The translations under genes and the position numbers were made by a program. A stretch of DNA of 64,000 nt from Defluviitaleaceae bacterium (GTDB lineage Bacteria > Bacillota > Clostridia > Lachnospirales > WQUN01): positions 1 to 64,000 of the forward strand of contig WQVX01000002.1 in the NCBI GenBank assembly GCA_009785615.1, in the 5' to 3' direction. This document shows, piece after piece, positions 53,723 through 61,722 of this stretch; the first letter of the stretch is position 1, and the number at the start of each line of letters is the position of its first letter. The notes under the pieces are model-generated. The model searched no databases. It saw nothing but the letters and a program-made list of their open reading frames with translations, and was not told the origin of the DNA.

Positions 53723-53757
53723 TTTTATTACTGACGAAAAGGGTGGGAGGAAGCTGA

Positions 53758-54510
53758 TTGGAGAATGTTGATAAAATTTGGAGAGCCTATCGGCAGACTA
53801 ATAGCCCTGCTTTAAAAGAAAAGCTAATTTTGGAATACGCTCCCATAGTAAAATATGTGGCTGGACGTTTGCTTATACATGTAGGGCAACATGTGGAATA
53901 TGATGATTTAATTAGTTATGGGGTTTTTGGTCTAATAGATGCAATTGATAAATTTGATACAGAAAAAGGAGTAAAGTTTGAAACGTATGCTTCTTTGCGT
54001 ATCAGAGGTGCTATAATAGATAATATCCGTAAAATGGATTGGGTGCCTAGGACTCTTAGACAAAAAAACAAAGAATATGATCAAGTTTGTATGCAGTTAG
54101 AAAATGAACTTGGTAGAGAGCCTACAGAAGCAGAGGTTGCCGAAAAGCTTAAGCTAACAATAGAGGAAGCTCGGGATTTAATGCGTAAGTCAACTGTATT
54201 GTCTCTTGTATCTTTAGATGACTATTTGGAGCAAAATCATGAAGGTGTATTTGGTGTAGGCTCTCCAGAAGAGACGCCGGAGGGTCATTTTAGCAAACAG
54301 GAGCTTCATAGAATGCTGTCAGAAGCAATAGAAAAATTGACAGAAAAGGAGCAAATGGTAGTTACCTTATATTATTTTGAAGATTTGACTCTAAAAGAGA
54401 TAAGTGGAATTATGGGTGTATCAGAATCTAGGGTGTCTCAAATACATTCAAAAGCGATTATACGTATGCAAGGTAAGTTGGGTAAATTTAAGTCTATTTT
54501 GTTTTCCTGA
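53758..54510 (+). CDS. fliA: RNA polymerase sigma factor for flagellar operon (sigma-28)
   Basis: 250 residues. Region 2 (VEYDDLISYGVFGLIDAIDKFD...FETYASLRIRGAIIDNIRKMDWVPR) and region 4 (LTEKEQMVVTLYYFEDLTLKEISGIMGVSESRVSQIHSKA) match FliA/SigD. It transcribes late genes such as flagellin; the box at 23344-23370 is a likely target. Start is TTG after GGGAGG. No anti-sigma flgM is seen in the window. Confidence 0.95.
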   Translation: MENVDKIWRAYRQTNSPALKEKLILEYAPIVKYVAGRLLIHVGQHVEYDDLISYGVFGLIDAIDKFDTEKGVKFETYASLRIRGAIIDNIRKMDWVPRTLRQKNKEYDQVCMQLENELGREPTEAEVAEKLKLTIEEARDLMRKSTVLSLVSLDDYLEQNHEGVFGVGSPEETPEGHFSKQELHRMLSEAIEKLTEKEQMVVTLYYFEDLTLKEISGIMGVSESRVSQIHSKAIIRMQGKLGKFKSILFS

Positions 54511-54519
54511 ACTGCTAAC

Positions 54520-54557
54520 AACCCAGCTTAATTTATACAGTGTTAAATTAAGTTGTT
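54520..54557 (+). other. Stem-loop between fliA and fapA
   Basis: CTTAATTT/AAATTAAG arms with a 10-nt loop, extended by AACAA/TTGTT, 38 bp before fapA. There is no T-run, so it is probably not a terminator. Confidence 0.35.
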
Positions 54558-54594
54558 ATTTGGATGTTATAGGCAGAAGGAATAGTGGGGTGTT

Positions 54595-56187
54595 ATGATG
54601 CGAAACGTTAAAATTATACAAAAATTTGATGGCGTGTATCTGTCGGTAGGACAATTAGAGACTAACGAAACTCTTTCTCGCAAAGAAGTAGTAGCATTGA
54701 TTGATGCTTACAATGTTCAAGAAGTTGACTTTGTTACACTCAACGAAAAACTCAAAGGAAACTTATCCAATAAGGAAGTAAAAATATCTAGCAAAACTCA
54801 TATTCATCAAGTACCGGAAACTGCCCTGATTGATGTAAGCAAGGATGGAATGGAAGCTTTTATCACTTTTAAGGAGCCTGTTAATGATGGTGAAAAACTT
54901 GGTGAAAGTGGTATTGTTAGTGTATTAGAAGATGTAGGAGTAATAGATTACAATATGGAAGTGGTGCGTACACTATCTTTGCATAAGGTGTATGATCGTA
55001 AATATTCTATTGCTAAAGGGCAGCAACCCATAAATGGAAAAGACGGGTACTTGCAGTACCATTTTAATAATGAAAATCTACGTCCTAAGCCAAAAATTTT
55101 GGAAGATGGTAGTGTTGATTTTAGACAACTTGGACTTTTGCGTTTGTGTGAACGTGGAGATGTGCTTGTAACTGCTGTTTTACCTAGTGATGGGCAAGAT
55201 GGTATAGATGTAAAAGGTAATGTTATTCCTTTTACTCCGGGGCGTCAGCCTCAGCCTATGCCGGTAGGTAAAAACACATATGTATCTGAAGATGGATTGC
55301 ATTTGATTGCTGATGTAAGTGGTCAATTGTCTATACAACAAGGGAAGATACATATATCTCCATGTTTAGAAATCAGAGGAAATGTAGATAATTCAACGGG
55401 TAATATTGATTTTAACGGACAAGTAGTTATTAATGGTAATGTTTTGACAGGTTTTACAGTGAAGGCTGTTGGGAATATTGAAATACATGGTGTATGTGAA
55501 GGAGCTATACTTCAAACAGACGCAGATATAGTAATAGGGCGTGGTGCTCAAGGTATGGAAAAAGCCAAGTTAAGTGCAGGTGGTAATATTACTGCTAAGT
55601 TTATTGAGGGTTGCAATGTTAATGCAGGTGGTAATGTTACAGCAGATTCTATCTTGAACAGTAAGGTAAACTGTGGTGGAGATGTTATCTTGTCCGGAAA
55701 GCGTGGACTTTTGACTGGTGGTAGTGTTATTGCAGGTAACAAACTGGTTGCTAAAACTATTGGAAGTCCTATGGGTACTACTACTATTATTGAAGTTGGA
55801 AATAAGCCTTCTGCTATTTTGGGTTTACAAGAACTTAATGATGAGTATGATAAATTGCGTAAGGAATTTGAAAAAGTGGATCAAGCGTCTAGTCTTTTGA
55901 CGTCTCAACAAAGAAAAGGGTTGTTGACAGACGAGCGTAAGCAACTTCTTATGAAAATGCTTAATGCTAAAATTACCTATAGAGAAAAACTTAATGATCT
56001 TCAGTTGCGCATAGATGAGATGACACAGGCTATTACATCTAATGCGGGAACTGTGTCTGCAAGTAATGTAATACAGCCCGGGGTACGTGTAACTATCGGT
56101 AATGCTCAGTTAGCTATTAGGGATAAGATGCAAAATTGTACTTTGCGAAATAATGGTGAAAAGATTACTTTTGGTCCATATATCTAA
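54595..56187 (+). CDS. FapA/DUF342 family protein
   Basis: 530 residues of the DUF342/FapA type. An N-terminal alpha-beta region with the ligand-like stretch leads into a right-handed beta-helix (GNVDNSTGNIDFNGQVVINGNVLTGFTVKAVGNIEIHGVCEGA, SAGGNITAKFIEGCNVNAGGNV) and a C-terminal coiled coil (about 405-480). Such genes are common at the end of fla/che operons and affect flagellar polarity or motility; the precise role here is unknown. Confidence 0.85.
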   Translation: MMRNVKIIQKFDGVYLSVGQLETNETLSRKEVVALIDAYNVQEVDFVTLNEKLKGNLSNKEVKISSKTHIHQVPETALIDVSKDGMEAFITFKEPVNDGEKLGESGIVSVLEDVGVIDYNMEVVRTLSLHKVYDRKYSIAKGQQPINGKDGYLQYHFNNENLRPKPKILEDGSVDFRQLGLLRLCERGDVLVTAVLPSDGQDGIDVKGNVIPFTPGRQPQPMPVGKNTYVSEDGLHLIADVSGQLSIQQGKIHISPCLEIRGNVDNSTGNIDFNGQVVINGNVLTGFTVKAVGNIEIHGVCEGAILQTDADIVIGRGAQGMEKAKLSAGGNITAKFIEGCNVNAGGNVTADSILNSKVNCGGDVILSGKRGLLTGGSVIAGNKLVAKTIGSPMGTTTIIEVGNKPSAILGLQELNDEYDKLRKEFEKVDQASSLLTSQQRKGLLTDERKQLLMKMLNAKITYREKLNDLQLRIDEMTQAITSNAGTVSASNVIQPGVRVTIGNAQLAIRDKMQNCTLRNNGEKITFGPYI

Positions 56188-56231
56188 TATGTTTTGGGCA
56201 GGTAATATTTTGAATTAGGGGAGGGATTATA

Positions 56232-56540
56232 ATGGCGATTAGAGCTGTAGATTTGGCAATGCCTATACAACGTACGCCGGAGTTGAATCGGAGTAATCTG
56301 GGAGAACAGCGACCAGAGACACAACATCAACAATTTGCGGAACGTTTAAGCAAAGAAGCAGCTCAGCAAGAAAAGCAGGTTCAGCAAGCTCCTAAAGGAG
56401 AAGAAGCTCAGATACAAAAAGATGGGCGTGGAAATAATGGTGGCTATGAGAGTAGAAACCATAAAAAGAAAGAAAAAAAAAAGCAGGAGTCTGCTAAAGA
56501 CAATAAGACAAGTAATAGTATGTTTGATATAACTATTTAG
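56232..56540 (+). CDS. Small charged protein at the end of the fla/che operon
   Basis: 102 residues, low-complexity, rich in Gln, Glu and Lys (EAAQQEKQVQQAPKGEEAQ, HKKKEKKKQESAKD), no membrane segment. The N-terminus (MAIRAVDLAMPIQRTPELNRS) resembles short proteins in the same place in other clostridial operons. No function can be given. A GGGGAGGG binding site supports translation. Confidence 0.65.
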   Translation: MAIRAVDLAMPIQRTPELNRSNLGEQRPETQHQQFAERLSKEAAQQEKQVQQAPKGEEAQIQKDGRGNNGGYESRNHKKKEKKKQESAKDNKTSNSMFDITI

Positions 56541-56579
56541 TAGAGTATTTCTATATATTGTGGGCTGTCTAGGTGATCT

Positions 56580-57455
56580 ATGTTTGTTGAAGCAGTTGTA
56601 TTTCTATCAGCTATTATTGGCTGTTTATTAGCTTTAAGTGCCTTTATTTTCCATATGATTACTCGGCAACATCAGTCTGGATCAGAAAATTCAGAAAAAT
56701 TGTTAGATGTTGTTGCTGATGAGGCTTTAGAGGAGATTAACCGCACTTCCCAGTTAGTGCTGGATGAACTTAATGAAAAATATAAGGCACTGCTTTTTAT
56801 GTATCAATTGATGGACGATAAACAAAAAGCAATGGATGAGATAAGTCCTTTTGGATTGTCTGAAAATCCAGTGAAGAAAGATCCTTTTGCACATTTGATG
56901 AATGAAATGAAATCTGTGGAAAATCGTAATATAGGGGTAGAATATGATAATTTAGCAGATCAAGGAACTGTAGCAGATAATGGATCTGTGGTAGATTGTG
57001 CTATAGAAGCTGATAGTGAATCTGTGGCAGATCATAATGTGGAAGCTGATAGTAAATCTATGGTAGGTAATGTGGAAGTTGATAGTAAATCTGTGGTAGG
57101 TAATATGGAAGCAGATGCTGAATCTATGATAGATCATGATGTGGAAGAATCCGTGATAGATGATCATGAGATGAAAGCGGATTATGATTCTATGGTAGGC
57201 CGGGATATTGCAGAGTGGTCTAATACTGAACAGATTGGTGATTTATTGGATGAGAAAGATGTCCAAGAGATGATATCGGATGGATCGCTAACTCAAGTGG
57301 ATGATAGTGTTAAATCCTCTAAACTACCTACGCATCCTAGGTATAATGAAATAAGGGAATTGAAAAATCAGGGGTTATCTACAGCAGAAATAGCTAAACG
57401 CTTGGGAATGGGTCAAGGCGAAGTAAGTTTAATAATTGGATTAAGTGGACGGTGA
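56580..57455 (+). CDS. Membrane-anchored protein with C-terminal helix-turn-helix (DUF6115-like)
   Basis: 291 residues: one membrane helix at about 6-28, a coiled coil (DEALEEINRTSQLVLDELNEKYKALL), a highly acidic repeat region at about 143-200, and a C-terminal resolvase-type helix-turn-helix (YNEIRELKNQGLSTAEIAKRLGMGQGEVSLIIGLSGR). Proteins of this build end many clostridial flagellar operons and resemble SwrB-region genes by position. Whether the helix-turn-helix binds DNA is untested. Confidence 0.65.
   Translation: MFVEAVVFLSAIIGCLLALSAFIFHMITRQHQSGSENSEKLLDVVADEALEEINRTSQLVLDELNEKYKALLFMYQLMDDKQKAMDEISPFGLSENPVKKDPFAHLMNEMKSVENRNIGVEYDNLADQGTVADNGSVVDCAIEADSESVADHNVEADSKSMVGNVEVDSKSVVGNMEADAESMIDHDVEESVIDDHEMKADYDSMVGRDIAEWSNTEQIGDLLDEKDVQEMISDGSLTQVDDSVKSSKLPTHPRYNEIRELKNQGLSTAEIAKRLGMGQGEVSLIIGLSGR
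57006..57179 (+). repeat. 33/36-bp acidic tandem repeats in the DUF6115-like gene
   Basis: Five units starting GAAG at 57006, 57042, 57075, 57108 and 57144, encoding variants of VEADSKSMVGN. The two middle units are nearly identical, suggesting slippage-driven length change. Confidence 0.8.
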
Positions 57456-57459
57456 TACC

Positions 57460-57714
57460 ATGCAGATTAAAAGTATTCTTTTTGGCTTTGGATTAGGCAT
57501 GGTATTTTTGTCTGCTATTTTTTTACTTGCTTATCGCCATGAAAATTGGCAAGCGGATCTTTTGTATGAAGAAAGAGCAATAGAAAAAGCAAGCCAATTG
57601 GGAATGATTTGGCCTACTGAAGATGTAGCAGAAATAGTGCGAAGAGCTTTGGAATTGGGAATGAACTTTGATTATGAGTCGGGTTTAGAGCATTTGCAAA
57701 ATGCTATTGATTAA
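57460..57714 (+). CDS. Small membrane-anchored protein, last gene of the operon
   Basis: 84 residues from the ATG after GGTG; a GTG-type start a few codons upstream overlaps the previous gene. One membrane helix at about 4-24 (ILFGFGLGMVFLSAIFLLAY), then a helical domain (AIEKASQLGMIWPTEDVAEIVRRALELGMNF). The pattern is reminiscent of the short MltG-like proteins in clostridia, but no catalytic motif is visible. Function unknown. Confidence 0.6.
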   Translation: MQIKSILFGFGLGMVFLSAIFLLAYRHENWQADLLYEERAIEKASQLGMIWPTEDVAEIVRRALELGMNFDYESGLEHLQNAID

Positions 57715-57751
57715 TAAGTTGGATTTAGAAGTTGTATTCATAGTATACCAA

Positions 57752-57776
57752 AGCCGCCTTGGCGGCTGATTTTTTT
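57752..57776 (+). terminator. Terminator of the fla/che operon
   Basis: AGCCGCC-TT-GGCGGCT followed by GATTTTTTT, 38 bp after the last gene. Confidence 0.9.
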
Positions 57777-57833
57777 GCCATTTAAAGGAAATGACGAATA
57801 TGATGCGTGCCAAAAGGCACGTTAGAGCATCTC

Positions 57834-57919
57834 TACTTCGCACTAACGTGCTTCGTGTCGGTGAAGGGGGCGCAATTTCCGCTTGCGTAAACGTGTTAAT
57901 GTCAATCGGAATTGCTATA
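57834..57919 (+). repeat. Dispersed structured repeat, copy 2
   Basis: 86 bp, nearly identical to 13933-14027 except for a 9-bp deletion in the second hairpin (GCTTGCGTAAACG instead of GCTTACATCAACACGTAAACG). It lies upstream of csoR, with an inverted copy behind the gene. Confidence 0.85.
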
Positions 57920-58113
57920 GCATAATTGCTGTATTATGCGTTGTCGACGTTTCCTTCGTAGGGCAAAAAATTTGCTCGAAAATCCGGTACAAGTCTAAGC
58001 TTTTGCAGAAGCCTTAGTGAAGTTCTGACAGAAAGCAAGCCGAAAAGATAATGGAATGAGGTTAATGGGCAGGTCTTATTATATAGAGTTATTTGAAAGT
58101 GTGGTGATACAGT

Positions 58114-58425
58114 ATGGACTGTGACCGTGCGTGTGAAGAATGTGAAAATAGAAATGCGCATCAGCGTCCTGCTAAAATAGATAAGGATCTTACAAATCGT
58201 CTTAATCGTATAGAAGGGCAAGTTAAAGGTATTAAATCCATGATTGATAAAGGTGTTTACTGTGATGACGTGCTAATTCAGATAGCGGCGGCTCAATCAG
58301 CTATGTATTCGGTTTCTAAAATTTTATTGGAAAATCACATGCGTTCTTGCGTATCGCGGCGATTGCAGGAAGGTGACGATAGTGTTGTTGAGGAGTTTAT
58401 CAAAACTTTAGGTAAGTTGTTGTAA
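58114..58425 (+). CDS. csoR: CsoR/RcnR-family metal-sensing repressor
   Basis: 103 residues, the all-helical DUF156 fold. Ligand positions of the Cu(I)-sensing type are present: Cys in GVYCDD, then His and Cys in ENHMRSC. The N-terminus adds a Cys-rich stretch (CDRACEEC). It would repress a copper or other metal-efflux operon, but no such gene is adjacent, so it is an orphan here. A persulfide sensor (CstR) is less likely because the His is kept. It is flanked by inverted dispersed repeats. Confidence 0.85.
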   Translation: MDCDRACEECENRNAHQRPAKIDKDLTNRLNRIEGQVKGIKSMIDKGVYCDDVLIQIAAAQSAMYSVSKILLENHMRSCVSRRLQEGDDSVVEEFIKTLGKLL

Positions 58426-58430
58426 TGGAT

Positions 58431-58525
58431 TATAGCAATTTCGATTGATATTAACACGTTTTACGTGTTGATGTAAGCGGAAATTACGCCCCCTTCACCG
58501 ACACGAAGCACGTTAGTGTGAAGTG
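58431..58525 (-). repeat. Dispersed structured repeat, copy 3 (inverted)
   Basis: A 95-bp element in the opposite orientation to copies 1 and 2, starting 6 bp after csoR. Arms such as CAACACG/CGTGTT are kept and several differences are paired within stems. Confidence 0.85.
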
Positions 58526-58560
58526 GTGAGTCGTTGTTTCACATTCGACGAATGGCCGCG

Positions 58561-58613
58561 AGTGAACAAGTTTAATAGCTTGCGACCTGTTGCGGGGTAG
58601 TTCACTTTTTTTT
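58561..58613 (+). terminator. Terminator after csoR
   Basis: Outer stem AGTGAAC/GTTCACT with inner CAAG/CTTG pairing and a run of eight T. It overlaps the stop codon of the convergent flippase gene. Confidence 0.7.
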
Positions 58614-60134
58614 GAAATTTATCAATCGTTCCACATCTTCTTTAGATAGGCAGCCGGTTAAGAAAATCACGGACAGATACATGATCATCAAGGCACTAAT
58701 TCCAAACATTAAACTGAAGGCAGAAATACTGCCCGGAAAGAACCGATCCAGTACAATGCGCCCGGTTGAGCCGGCCATTACTGCGGCTAATATAGGTTTG
58801 CCCATCCAATTGAAAAAAGATATTTGTAGTTGGATGCTTTCGCGTATTTTTACCATTTCTAGTGAGCAGACTACCAAAAGGCTTACAAACCAACCTATTA
58901 TAAATGCAGTTATACCAAGATAAGGCACTAGGAAGAAAATAAACCCGATATTTATTATTGATGACAATAGCGCGTTTCGGAAGATAAATACTTGGCATCC
59001 CAGGCCGTTTAAAATGCCGGCCATTACTATTTGGATGTATAGTAGTGGACATAATATCCCGAGCATCATAAGCATAGAGCCGATTTGTTGGTTATAGATA
59101 ACTTGACCCAGCTCTGAGGGAAAGGCGATAAACAAGGCCGCTGCACCCATGCCACAAATGGAAGCGAATAATATGCTTTTTGAAGCAGTTGATGCAATGA
59201 CAGAGAAATTTTTAGTAGTTACTGCTTCTGATACAGCGGGTACTAATGTGACAGAAAGAGCCGTGAGCATTGCAGTTGGAAAGTATATAAGTGGCATTGC
59301 CATACCGTTTAATCGTCCAAAGGTGCTAATGGCCTCTTGAGATGTCATTCCAAATAATTGTAATCGTCCCGGTATTAGGACATTTTCCCAAGCAGTAAGC
59401 AAAGAGCCTGTTACACGATTGGCGGTTAGTGGAGCGGCCATAGCCAGGATCATTCCTAAGACTACTTTAGAAGAATAGATGGGCGGCTTGGTATAGTCGT
59501 TCTTTTTTTTATGTCTTTTGTACGATATAAATATGTAGAAGAAAGAAAAGATTTCTTCGCAAACTATGCCAAAAACTGCGACAGCGGCGGCGAACTCCAG
59601 GCCGCGGTGTATAAATGTTCCGGCTAAAGCGTACACGACTATCATGCGGACAACTTGTTCCAGTACCTGGTTAATGGCCGGTACTGTGGTTTCTTGCAAG
59701 CCTATAAAGTATCCGCGCACGCAGGTGCCTGCGGCCATAAAAGGAAATGCAAAAGATAAAATTTGAAGTGGCAAAGTAGCGCGGGCATCTCGAATAATAT
59801 GAATTGCGATAAACTCTCCGCCGAAATATAATACAAAGGTTAAAAGTATGCCAATACTTGTTGTGATTACAATTGACTGTTTTAAAACACGTCCCATGTT
59901 GCCATATTCGCCCTTGATTCGCTCTTGGGCAATTAGTTTTGAAACAGCGGTATTAAAGCCCGAGCAAGAGATACTCCAGGCCAACATATAGACAGGCATA
60001 ATCAATTGATACAAGCCCATGCCTTCTGCGCCAATCATATTGGACATAAAAATTCTGTATATAAAACCAAGCAGCCTTGTAATTACTCCTGCTGCGGTTA
60101 ATATAATTGCACCTTTAAAGATACTTTTAGCCAT
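58602..60134 (-). CDS. SpoVB-like polysaccharide flippase (MOP/MATE-type)
   Basis: 510 residues with about 14 membrane helices. The N-terminal signature AAGVITRLLGFIYRIFMSNMIGAEGMGLYQLIMP is that of stage V sporulation protein B and related lipid-II or oligosaccharide flippases. SpoVB acts in spore cortex synthesis, which fits a spore-forming lineage, though paralogs with other roles exist. Divergent from nth with 93 bp between starts; the intergenic region can form an ACATCCC/GGGATGT stem. Confidence 0.85.
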   Translation of the reverse strand: MAKSIFKGAIILTAAGVITRLLGFIYRIFMSNMIGAEGMGLYQLIMPVYMLAWSISCSGFNTAVSKLIAQERIKGEYGNMGRVLKQSIVITTSIGILLTFVLYFGGEFIAIHIIRDARATLPLQILSFAFPFMAAGTCVRGYFIGLQETTVPAINQVLEQVVRMIVVYALAGTFIHRGLEFAAAVAVFGIVCEEIFSFFYIFISYKRHKKKNDYTKPPIYSSKVVLGMILAMAAPLTANRVTGSLLTAWENVLIPGRLQLFGMTSQEAISTFGRLNGMAMPLIYFPTAMLTALSVTLVPAVSEAVTTKNFSVIASTASKSILFASICGMGAAALFIAFPSELGQVIYNQQIGSMLMMLGILCPLLYIQIVMAGILNGLGCQVFIFRNALLSSIINIGFIFFLVPYLGITAFIIGWFVSLLVVCSLEMVKIRESIQLQISFFNWMGKPILAAVMAGSTGRIVLDRFFPGSISAFSLMFGISALMIMYLSVIFLTGCLSKEDVERLINFKKK

Positions 60135-60142
60135 AAAAAAAA

Positions 60143-60205
60143 CACATCCCTCTTTTTTTCAGCAGTTTGCTACTTTGTACAATGTATTCCAAGCTGAGGG
60201 GATGT
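60143..60205. other. Inverted repeat between spoVB-like gene and nth
   Basis: ACATCCCTC and CAGC on one side pair with GCTGAGGGGATGT on the other, spacing about 30 nt. It lies in both leaders and could be an operator or leader hairpin. Confidence 0.4.
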
Positions 60206-60227
60206 ATACCAAAAGAGGTTTATTATA

Positions 60228-60896
60228 ATGGACAAAAAAGAGAGAAAATTCAGTGAAGTCAACAAGAAAACAGTTGAGCAGATTTTGAGTGCTTTGGATG
60301 TTATGTATCCATTCGATTTTACTTGTTTTTTGAATTATGAACGAGAAAAACCATGGCAATTGCTTATTGCCACTATTTTAAGTGCGCAATGCACAGATGA
60401 TAGGGTTAATTTGGTAACGAAAGATTTATTTTGTAAATATCCCGGCTTAGAGGCATTTGCTCAAGCAGATTATGCCGAATTATCGGAAGATATACGTTCT
60501 ACGGGATTTTATAGGGTAAAGGCCAAGAATATTATGGAAAGTGCGCATCAGCTTTTGGTCAAGCATCATGGTGAGCTTCCTTCTGATATAGATTCTTTGA
60601 CTTTGTTGCCGGGAGTTGGGCGCAAAACAGCTAATGTGGTTAGGGGGCATATTTTTCAAATTCCCAGTATAGTAGTGGACACGCATGTAAAGCGGGTTAC
60701 TTTTAAGTTGGGGTTAACTCAATTTACTGACCCGGAAAAGATAGAATTTGAGCTTATGGAGATATTGCCGGAATCTCATTGGATAGCATATAATCAACAG
60801 ATTATTACCCATGGGCGCAGGATTTGCACTGCTCGTAGTCCAAAATGTGAGCAGTGTTCTCTTAGTGAATGGTGCAAGGCGTTTTTGCTAAAGTAA
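60228..60896 (+). CDS. nth: Endonuclease III
   Basis: 222 residues, base-excision repair glycosylase/AP lyase. The helix-hairpin-helix with catalytic Lys is LLPGVGRKTANVV, the catalytic Asp is in VVDTHVKR, and the 4Fe-4S ligands are C-x6-C-x2-C-x5-C (CTARSPKCEQCSLSEWC). It removes oxidised pyrimidines. Start ATG after AGAGG. Length is as in E. coli (211). Confidence 0.97.
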   Translation: MDKKERKFSEVNKKTVEQILSALDVMYPFDFTCFLNYEREKPWQLLIATILSAQCTDDRVNLVTKDLFCKYPGLEAFAQADYAELSEDIRSTGFYRVKAKNIMESAHQLLVKHHGELPSDIDSLTLLPGVGRKTANVVRGHIFQIPSIVVDTHVKRVTFKLGLTQFTDPEKIEFELMEILPESHWIAYNQQIITHGRRICTARSPKCEQCSLSEWCKAFLLK

Positions 60897-60920
60897 TGGA
60901 AGAGCCGGCATGATGAGGAA

Positions 60921-60978
60921 CGCAAAAAGGCGTGCAGGGATGTTAATCAAAAAGCGACTAAAATCACCCACACGCCCC
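60921..60978 (-). terminator. Terminator of the candidate ncRNA
   Basis: On the minus strand GGCGTG...CACGCC with an inner GGGTG/CATCCC region, followed by TTTTT. The 3' arm includes CATCCCTGC, which could alternatively pair with the 5' part of the RNA. Confidence 0.6.
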
Positions 60979-61302
60979 ATTATCGAAAAATAAAAGCATT
61001 TACTTTTGCTGATTTGCTACGCCTCCGACATAACAGATCGGCAAATAGCATATGTTTTCATCTTTGATATATGTAGACGCAAACCTCAGCTACACCCGTA
61101 GTACAACTGCAAAGCATATAACCCTAGCTTCCGCCGCCTTTTTGCGCCTTTCTTGTATTAATGGCGGGGATAGAGTATAATGCCTATTGCTACAGCGACA
61201 GGCTTACTGTGTTTGTGCGTGGATGATTCGTTGTGTCATCCCTGCAAACGTTGGTTGGTGTTTCCTAGGCACCAGCCGAACGTTGTAGCTTTTAAATGCT
61301 AC
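60921..61302 (-). ncRNA. Candidate structured non-coding RNA, about 380 nt
   Basis: The minus strand has a promoter, dense pairing and a terminal hairpin with U-tract. Predicted stems in order are GTAGC/GCTAC; AACGTT...CTGGTG with CACCA...AACGTT; GCAGGGATG (61245-61237) with CATCCCTGC (60942-60934), a 9-bp long-range pair closing about 290 nt; TGTAG/CTACA; and GCC-GA/TC-GGC type stems around 61030-61075. There is no long reading frame on this strand and no adjacent gene on the minus strand. I found no RNase P core (GAGGAAAGTC), SRP loop, tmRNA tag or 3' CCA, or T-box sequence. The class is unknown. Confidence 0.55.
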
Positions 61303-61308
61303 AGACAG

Positions 61309-61337
61309 ATATTATCATGAAGTTGAAAATTTTGCAA
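61309..61337 (-). promoter_or_regulatory. Promoter of the candidate ncRNA
   Basis: On the minus strand TTGCAA (61337-61332), a 17-nt spacer and TAATAT (61314-61309); transcription would start near 61302. Confidence 0.55.
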
Positions 61338-61647
61338 GAAGAAATCGTTGCATTATGTATAGTGAAAAATGCAAGTTTAATTGCCCACCAAATTTAACCA
61401 GATAATAGAAGTCAAATAGCGACTTGATTAGGTATCTTAAACGATTTTGGTACATACGTTTGTTTCAAAAAGCAAGCCTTGAGTTTTTAATTTCATCAAT
61501 TACGGCATCGGGCGACCAATCCTCGTATGAGTGATAAAGCAAGTAAAAAAGATTTTTTGTAATCTACAATAAAGCAGGTAGGCAATGGGCAAAATGGATT
61601 GCCGCTGTGTTAGAATAAGAATACACTATTTGTATCTGGTCAATCTG

Positions 61648-61675
61648 TTGCTAAATGAATCGATATGTGTAAAAT
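61648..61675 (+). promoter_or_regulatory. Candidate promoter of the last gene
   Basis: TTGCTA (61648-61653), a 16-nt spacer ending in TGTG and TAAAAT (61670-61675), about 48 bp before the start codon. Confidence 0.5.
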
Positions 61676-61722
61676 TTTATCCGAATTTATAGTTACAATT
61701 TTGAAAATAGGAGGGCTAGTTT

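Larger units (their letters stand above)
57715..58113. other. Non-coding stretch after the fla/che operon
   Basis: It holds the operon terminator (57752-57776), a small GCGTGCC/GGCACG hairpin at 57804-57821, copy 2 of the dispersed repeat (57834-57919) and the csoR leader. No gene is seen. Confidence 0.7.
60897..61722. other. Non-coding region with candidate ncRNA
   Basis: 826 bp without a protein gene. The minus strand of 60921-61302 looks like a structured RNA gene (separate entry). In 61338-61720 I see a 31-codon minus-strand frame without a start codon (about 61561-61467), perhaps a gene fragment, and the promoter of the last gene. Confidence 0.6.

Noticed and set aside
60921-61302. tmRNA or RNase P RNA as identity of the structured RNA
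   Set aside because: No 3' CCA and no tag frame for tmRNA, and no GAGGAAAGTC-type P4 core for RNase P.
61467-61568. Short minus-strand frame with protein-like composition (NLFYLLYHSYEDWSPDAV...)
   Set aside because: Only 31 codons, no start codon and no binding site; at most a remnant of a lost gene.
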